DNA of 64,000 bases from Thelephora terrestris (taxonomy: Eukaryota; Basidiomycota; Agaricomycetes; Thelephorales; Thelephoraceae): NCBI GenBank assembly GCA_015956445.1, contig WIUZ02000020.1, positions 682,001 through 746,000 of the forward strand, given 5' to 3'. The notes under the pieces were generated by a model. That model was given only the letters and a program-made list of their open reading frames with translations, ran no database searches and had not been told where the DNA came from. A program made the translations under genes and the position numbers. Every line of letters starts with the position of its first letter. Within the stretch, counting starts at the first letter, position 1. Positions 59,188-64,000 of the stretch are shown here, one piece after another.

Positions 59188-60300
59188 CTAATCAATATCT
59201 CTTCGGATCCTTTGTACTACTTCCAATGCCGATCTCACCAACTCCTCATTCAGCCAGTTCTGCTCCCGGATCTCGTTCGGGTCTACGTCCGACAGGTCGT
59301 CGTAATCTGGAAGCTCTGTGTCAGAGTTCGGTTCGCTATCAGGAACGAACTCGGCATACGGATCGTACTCCAGAGCAGGCCATTGACGGCGGCTACCCCA
59401 AGGAGTAGACACGAATCCAGGACGAGGGGTGTCCCTACGAACAACTCCCAAGTTCTGATAGAACTCGTCGCTCCCGATCTCGATAACCTCATCATCAACG
59501 GGAACCAACCTGTTCTCGTGACGAACCAACAAACGAGCAGGTGGCGACTCAGCCCGGTTAGGGATGATCGGCGACCCGGCCCGATGCAGAACTTCGTCTC
59601 CCTCTTCTTCCTCAACTCGGACCTCCGGCTCGTTACACCTCCTCTGGAGATCCCGGACCTCTCCGGTCAACTCGGAGACACGACGAGTAAGGTGAACCTA
59701 AAGGAATAGGGTTAGAAGACATCAAAAACCTTCAACCCCTACCCCTTACCTTATCGTCCTCCAATTCTCCGGTTTTGGTAACCAGAGCCCGAACCAAGTC
59801 CTTGAGGGTAGTCACCTCTCCCTAGAGGGAAATGTGGGTTAGAGAAGTCAATTATCTCCCGACCCCACATTTACCTTAAACAGATCAATATCGGCCCCCT
59901 GCCGAACAATGCTATCTTCCTGTCCATGGATAACCCCTTGCATATCCTCTTTCCAATTCTCCAAGGCCTCTATCTCTTCGCGACGACCATCAATGCGCTC
60001 GTTGACATGAGCCACTTCATCCATTAACATGGACCCAACGTTCCCCGTATGGAGAACGCTGGCCTCCAACACAGAGTTGAAGGTCTCGTTGGACTCGGTC
60101 ACGAACTCAACACCCCTGTTGAGGAGTTCGTTCGCATAAGGGTTAGTCTCAATTCGCGCCAACTTGCGCCGAGACACCCTTCGAGCGGCCTGGAGAAAGT
60201 CCCTGAAACCTAAAAGGAGTTAGCTTGGTTTCCTAAATCGGAATTCGCAAGCAGGGCCCCCACCTAAATCAGAGAACCCCTCATTAGGGTCGGCGGTGGC
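59188..60300 (-). CDS. Element B protein a, undisrupted copy
   Basis: Exons at about 60217-59876, 59820-59749 and 59698-59188 give a continuous model over the conserved part: RRVSRRKLARIETNPYANELL, a coiled-coil region (ERIDGRREEIEALENW), CAG (Gln) where B1 has TAG, and an acidic end LPDYDDLSDVDPNEI...RIRRDID. A short upstream exon (ADPNEGFSDL, about 60262-60300) is recognisable by comparison with B1, but the start codon is not settled. No domain family known. Confidence 0.65.
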
Positions 60301-61793
60301 GGTCCGGTGAACTACCCAGTCTCGCTAAGTCGTGGGAACAAGTAGCAAGAAGAGGGAGCTGAAGGGTGTGGGTGACCGGTTGTGCAGACGTCGGTAGGGT
60401 AAAGCAGGTAGAGGTAGAGAGGAGTAGGGAGGAGTAGGGAGGAGTAGGGAGGAGTAGGGAGAAGTAGGGAGGGAATAGGAGGTGGTGGCGATAGAATAGA
60501 GTCTCAATAGACAAGCGTCGCGACGAAGAGGGTCGCGGCGGGATAGGTGGCTAAGAAGGAAGCTATCAGCGCGAGACGAGAGAACGAGCGAATACCTGAG
60601 ACGAGAAGAAACTAGTAGAGGTGGTGAACACTGCGTTCGCCACAAAGAGCTAAGAGCTGAGCACTGCGCTCAAGACTGGAGTAGAGCACTGCGCTCGCGA
60701 GACGAGTAGAGAAGGTCGAGAAGCACTGCGCTTCACGTCGAGAGAAGTCGAGACGAGGAAAGAGAAAAGCTAGAGGGTTCTTCGAGCACTGCGCTCAAAG
60801 AGAACTTGGTCGCGAGGAACGAAGAGTGTTGGAGGCTTTAGACAGCGCAAGGCTGAGTTGAACTTTAGAGGGAAAGGGGGAACTGCACTTCGTTATTCGA
60901 ACCAGGCCTATCTACTGACACTTATATAGTGGGTAGAGAGAGAGGTCGAAAGTAGAACAGGAAAAGAGGGAGAAAGAGAAGTGAACAAAGCGAACGTCGC
61001 GAGAGAACGGGAGTCGTGAAGGTCGTGAAGGGCGTAGGGAGGTCATACAAAGCGAAGAGCGGATCGGATAGAGAGAACAAGAACGCGGGAGGAACGAACA
61101 AGGCGGCGGGAAGGGGTGAGGGAGGAATGAAGGCATCGTGGGAAACTACGAAGCTACAGAATGGATGATCGAACCAAGACGTCAAAAGATGGCTGAAGTG
61201 GAACAGGCGGGAGTCGGGCAACGCGGCGAGAGGATCGGGGCGGCGTCGACGTGCAACAAAGGAGCGGGAGGCACGTGTTCCAGAGTCGGGACGACGGACC
61301 GATGCGGGGGATCCGAACAACGACGAACAAGGGGTCGAGTCATTGTCGAGAGGCGGAAGTGATCGGAGGGCACGCGGGATCGGGGAAGCCGGACTCGGAA
61401 TGTGGACTTAGAGAGTTTTGGTGAAGTCCAGACGGGCGGGAGGTCGCGAGACTGGCGGGAGACTGGCGAGAGTCGATGGAGCGTCAGGTCGAGGAGGGAG
61501 GCTCGCGATACGTCGCGACACAGGGCAGGCAGGTGGGGAAGGGACCCGAATCGCTGGAGGGAGGATGGGTGATGGATCTGAGTCGGAGGGCCAGGAAAAC
61601 GGAGTCAGGTCATCTCCTCGGGACTTGAGATATCAACCATCCCTGGTTGCCACGAGGGAGGCGCGAGGCGAACACGAGGCTGACACGAGGCGTTCGAATC
61701 GGGTAAGTGCGCGAGACAAAAGGAAAAACTTCTCGCTGCCACATCATCACCTCTCTTCTTCGCAGACTCTCTCGACAACCTCTCTACTCTTCA
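60301..61793. other. Divergent intergenic region of element B2
   Basis: About 1.5 kb between two divergent genes. It has a GGAGTAGGGA tandem run (60418-60470) and repeated GCACTGCGCT blocks near 60628-60800. A TATATAAG on the minus strand at about 60927-60935 probably serves gene a. A long purine-rich open stretch (61138-61790) has no recognisable product. Confidence 0.5.
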
Positions 61794-63531
61794 ATGGACT
61801 ATGCTGGCGACTGGACTCCGTCGAAGGGACCCAACGGGATCGCGCCGTTCGCGGAGCTCGATCAACTAGGGGAGGACTGTCTCTTTCCTCCGGAGAAAGA
61901 CGAGTGGTCGAAGCCGGAGATCAGGCAGCTCATCGCGGGGTCTCCCGACTGCGTGAACCTCGTCTGGCAGTCGGTACTGGCGGTGTGGCGGCTCAAGACT
62001 CTGGAGGGGCGCCTCGAGGAAGAGAAGGAGCTACGAGGGCCGTGGGCGGATCACTTGTCGGCGTGGTTGGTGAGTGACGTTACTTAGGGGCTAGGAGAGG
62101 CGGAAGCTAACTGCGCGAGGGTAGTCGAGGCATCGGGACGTTTGTAGGGCCTTCCATATTGAGCCACTGAGGCTCGTTACAGACTTCGCGGAGGCCGCCC
62201 ACAAGGTCGGGCATATCGAAGCAGAGATGGTTCCGGACTTCGGGAACTCGACTGGGACAGCGGCTGGGACGACGGCGGGAACGACGAGTCATAGGGCGCC
62301 AACGCCAGCGCCAAGCGCGAGGATTTCTACTGAACCGGCTCCAATGGCTACGGAACCTGCAGAAGACGTCGAGATGGTGGGCGAGGAGATCGCACCAGCT
62401 CCAGCGCGAGTCGATAAGGGAAAGGGGAGGGTTAGAGAGAGGTTCGAGGTTGTGGTGCCGCCAAGGGCGAAGCCAACACCGAAGACGAGAGCTCAGGCTG
62501 TGGAGCCATCCGTTGGGACGAAGCGGGTGCTCTCGAGCTCGCCTAGCAAGGAGAGGGGCCGTCGACGTCGAAAAAGTCGAGGAAGTCGCGCCGGAACCAG
62601 CGGGTGGAGTCAGACGAGTCGGAGAAGGAGGAGCCGGCGTTGCTGGATCTGAGTGGAGAGACGGTCGTCGAGGGTGATCCGTTGGACGTCGAGCGTATTC
62701 CTCTTGCCAGAGGGGCGGTGAGTCCGTCAGTCGAGAGTCCGGAGCGAGGGTGCTGACGTTCTGTAGACTTGCGGTCTCTGTTCTCGCAAGAAGAAGAGCC
62801 AGAGGAGGTGCGCTCCTTTGTGGTATCCTGGCCAAGACCAGAAGGTGAAGTGCGCGCCCTGTGGCGTCGGGAGGAAGGCCTGCTCCTTCGGGCTGAAGAG
62901 CTTTGGGATCGGGAAGTGGCCGAACATCGAGCCTTCTGAAGCCGGGAAGGCACTGCGTAGGAAGGACGCCGAGAAACATCGCTCGAAGAGCGCGATGGCG
63001 ACGGAACTCGGAACGGTGGAGGTGGGCAGGATGAGGCTGAGGGATGTCGCGCCCTCGATGTCGACGAGATCGAGGTCGGGAGCTGCTGGGGCTTCTTTTC
63101 AGGCTCCGGTTCAAGTCTCGGGGGGTGTGAGACCTCCAGACGTTGCCACGGTCTTCTTCGCTGACCTGGCTCCGTTGGGTGATGCGGCGGGAGGGTCTGG
63201 ACAGTCGAGGTTCGATCTGCAACTCAGACGAACCGAACTTCGCTCCATCCTGCGTCGAGAACGCGCGGACGCCAACGAGATCGTGGCGAGGGTCGAGGAT
63301 CGTCGCCTGGTCGGGAAGGAGATCCTCGCGGCGTTGAACGAGGCCATCATCGCTGACGGTGGTGAGGGCGTCTACGAGGACTCGGACCTCGAGTACGTGA
63401 CGGACGTTCCGCCGGGAGATAGCGACTTCGAGTTGTCGGATGCGGGAGAGGGATCGGGGGCTGGGGATAGTGCGGGAGGAGAAGGTGGTGAAGAGGAGGG
63501 TGGAGGGGACGAGGGGGTAGTGAGCGAGTGA
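61794..63531 (+). CDS. Element B protein b: zinc-cluster protein with acidic tail
   Basis: Exons 61794-62069, 62125-62717 and 62767-63531 with GT-AG introns. The start MDYAGDWTPSKGPNG was chosen as the first ATG after a pyrimidine tract. The middle has a Pro/Ala-rich linker and a basic block. Exon 3 opens with C-x2-C-x9-C-x13-C-x2-C-x6-C, close to the fungal Zn2Cys6 cluster but with wider spacing. A coiled-coil-like helix (LRRTELRSILRRERADANEIVARVEDRR) and a Glu/Asp/Gly-rich tail follow. Exon 2 is one base short of keeping phase (shift near 62560, in GAGGGGCC), so this copy may be broken. Inference: a DNA-binding partner of protein a. Confidence 0.6.
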
Positions 63532-64000
63532 GGATGGGGAGGTAAATTCAATCTGCGCATATCTTGGACTATCAACAATACTGTGTCTTCGTTTTTGTGT
63601 CGTGAATAGATGTCGGTTTTCTTGGTTTTGTAACGTCGTGAGGGGAAAGCGAGCCGGGAGGGAGGGAAGTAAATCGGGAGGGAGTCGGGAGTCGTTGGCG
63701 GTTGGTGAATGAAAATAGGAGAGCTAAAGGAGTGGGGGACATTGCGACGAATCACAACGCAAGGTTAGTAGTATGCGGTGTGACCAGATCCGAAGATCAG
63801 TCGCAAAGCGAGGGAAAAATTGGGTGAGGACCACTACTCGAGGTAGTGTCTCTAGTGGGTCTCACGAAGAGTTACCTCACTATCAGCGAGCGCGAGCGTT
63901 CGCGAGGGTATGGGGCTCCTCGGGACTTGAAATCATGACCGTCCCCGGTCACAAGATCAGTCCGAGCGCAATCTGCAAGAATAAGTAAAGAGAAATGAGT
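63532..64000. other. Downstream flank inside element B2
   Basis: About 470 bp to the window edge with no supportable gene. TTTTGGTTTTG-type T-rich 3' sequence at 63590-63640. Confidence 0.4.

Larger units (their letters stand above)
58724..64000 (-). mobile_element. Element B2: larger two-gene relative of B1, runs off the right edge
   Basis: It starts TGTGATGATTTCGCC, the reverse of the B1 3' end, directly after CATAC (58719-58723). It carries a clean copy of the B1 gene on the minus strand and a second, divergent gene at 61794-63531. The other end is outside the window, so it exceeds 5.2 kb (B1 is 3.2 kb and lacks the second gene). Confidence 0.75.

Noticed and set aside
62107-63222. 371-codon minus-strand frame as a gene
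   Set aside because: It is the reverse of the B2-b gene in GC-rich DNA; Arg/Pro/Ser composition and no motif, while the plus strand has spliced exons and a cysteine cluster.

Overview
The window looks like part of an Agaricomycete (mushroom-forming basidiomycete) genome. The evidence is intron-rich genes with about 50-60 bp introns, a kinase of the HGDLKG/DFG type, a fungal P-loop GTPase of the AIG1-like group, a Prp43-type helicase, a Helitron with a Pif1-like helicase and a Ty1/copia element. No rRNA, tRNA or CRISPR array was recognised.

Positions 1-17.7 kb are a gene-bearing region. A vacuolar/ER M28 metalloprotease (minus strand, runs off the left edge) is followed by a Ser/Pro-rich single-pass membrane protein, a CaaX-tailed P-loop GTPase, a complete Prp43-like DEAH helicase, an active-looking protein kinase and a pseudokinase with a C2-like tail. 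Degraded pieces of the GTPase gene lie at 11.9, 16.9 and 27.9 kb.

From 17.8 kb to the right edge the DNA is almost entirely nested mobile elements. Target-site duplications (TSDs) read directly from the sequence give this nesting. (1) A copia element, 17777-27092 (TSD AAACC), holds element A1, 18444-21756 (TSD GGGAT). (2) A LINE-like relic, about 28.3-38.0 kb, holds element B1, 28886-32070 (TSD ACGCC), which holds MITE M1, 30762-31262 (TSD TTT); the same LINE also holds C1, 34658-37039 (TSD TTACC). (3) A Helitron, about 38.4-47.6 kb, holds C2, 44123-46372 (TSD GCGAC). (4) A host gene at 47.6-51.5 kb is split by G1, a 2.3 kb near-palindrome (47824-50149, 10-bp flanking repeat). (5) A2 starts at 51762 and holds MITEs M2 and N and then C3 (from 54988). 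Further right come a solo copia LTR (55817-56169, TSD GGTAT), a second palindrome G3 (from 56401) and B2 (from 58724), which cuts G3 and runs off the right edge.

The most unusual content is the A/B/C group. These are LTR-less elements of 2.2-3.3 kb or more that start TGTCA(GG), end (T)NACA and make 5-bp TSDs. They carry intron-containing genes of no recognised function, in divergent pairs in C and B2, and no visible transposase. They resemble one another in termini, target duplication and protein style (coiled coil, cysteine clusters, acidic tail) more than in sequence. They may be non-autonomous passengers of an integrase-like enzyme, or carry an undescribed mobilisation module. Their full-length copies disrupt the copia RNase H, the LINE ORF1 (twice) and the Helitron helicase, so they moved after those elements arrived.
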